Notes under the pieces: model-generated | Told to the model about the DNA's origin: nothing | Database searches by the model: none | The model's input: the letters and a program-made list of their open reading frames with translations, nothing else | Program-made: the position numbers and the translations under genes | Part shown: positions 13,777 through 13,789 of the stretch, one piece after another | Layout of the letters: every line of letters begins with the position of its first letter | Numbering within the stretch: position 1 is the first letter of the stretch | Assembly (NCBI GenBank): GCA_900752115.1 | Contig: CAADUC010000084.1 | Location: 1 to 13,789, forward strand | Length of the DNA stretch: 13,789 bases | Direction: 5' to 3' | DNA from: Clostridia bacterium | Lineage (GTDB): Bacteria; Bacillota; Clostridia; Oscillospirales; Acutalibacteraceae

Positions 13777-13789
13777 TCGTTTCACCTCC

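Overview
The window looks like a chromosomal segment of a moderately GC-rich, spore-forming Clostridia bacterium (Firmicutes, probably Oscillospiraceae/Ruminococcaceae-like; the lineage is an inference from gene families). Support comes from AGGAGG-type ribosome binding sites, a PdaA-type cortex deacetylase, the yabO-yabP-yabQ-divIC-yabR cluster, and a DUF4358/MBOAT/DHHW operon.

Left part (1-3190): the most striking content is a split gene. A conserved cysteine-rich protein gene on the minus strand starts at 2887, stops after 32 codons, and continues from 862 down to 106. Between the two halves lies a 1,927-bp element bounded by identical 8-bp copies of TCACTGCA (863-870 and 2790-2797; TGCAGTGA on the gene strand). 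It carries a 488-aa large serine recombinase and a divergent 59-aa ORF, nothing else. Removing exactly one core copy plus the intervening DNA rejoins the halves in frame into a 284-codon protein with the junction DSCS|DKDCLEDL. This is a miniature skin-like gene-interrupting element, precisely excisable on paper.

Middle part: 3192-6584 (plus) holds a DUF4358 lipoprotein, an MBOAT O-acyltransferase and a DHHW (AlgJ/AlgX-like) protein, a cell-surface polymer acylation operon with a strong terminator-like hairpin inside it and a long-stem terminator after it. A 430-bp gene-poor stretch follows. Then come a PdaA-like deacetylase (minus, with a possible sigma-G promoter), a divergent region with a consensus sigma-A promoter and structured leader, and a Crp/Fnr-family regulator (plus) ending at a bidirectional terminator.

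Right part (9001-13789, all minus): long-form hibernation promoting factor with its own clear promoter; an amidohydrolase followed by a class I fumarase alpha subunit lacking an adjacent beta subunit; then, read 5' to 3', rqcP/yabO, yabP, yabQ, divIC and yabR. YabP/YabQ are mother-cell sporulation proteins and a sigma-E-like promoter sits in front of yabP. PdaA, YabP and YabQ all concern the spore cortex or its assembly. This makes a developmental role for the recombinase element conceivable, but nothing in the sequence proves it.
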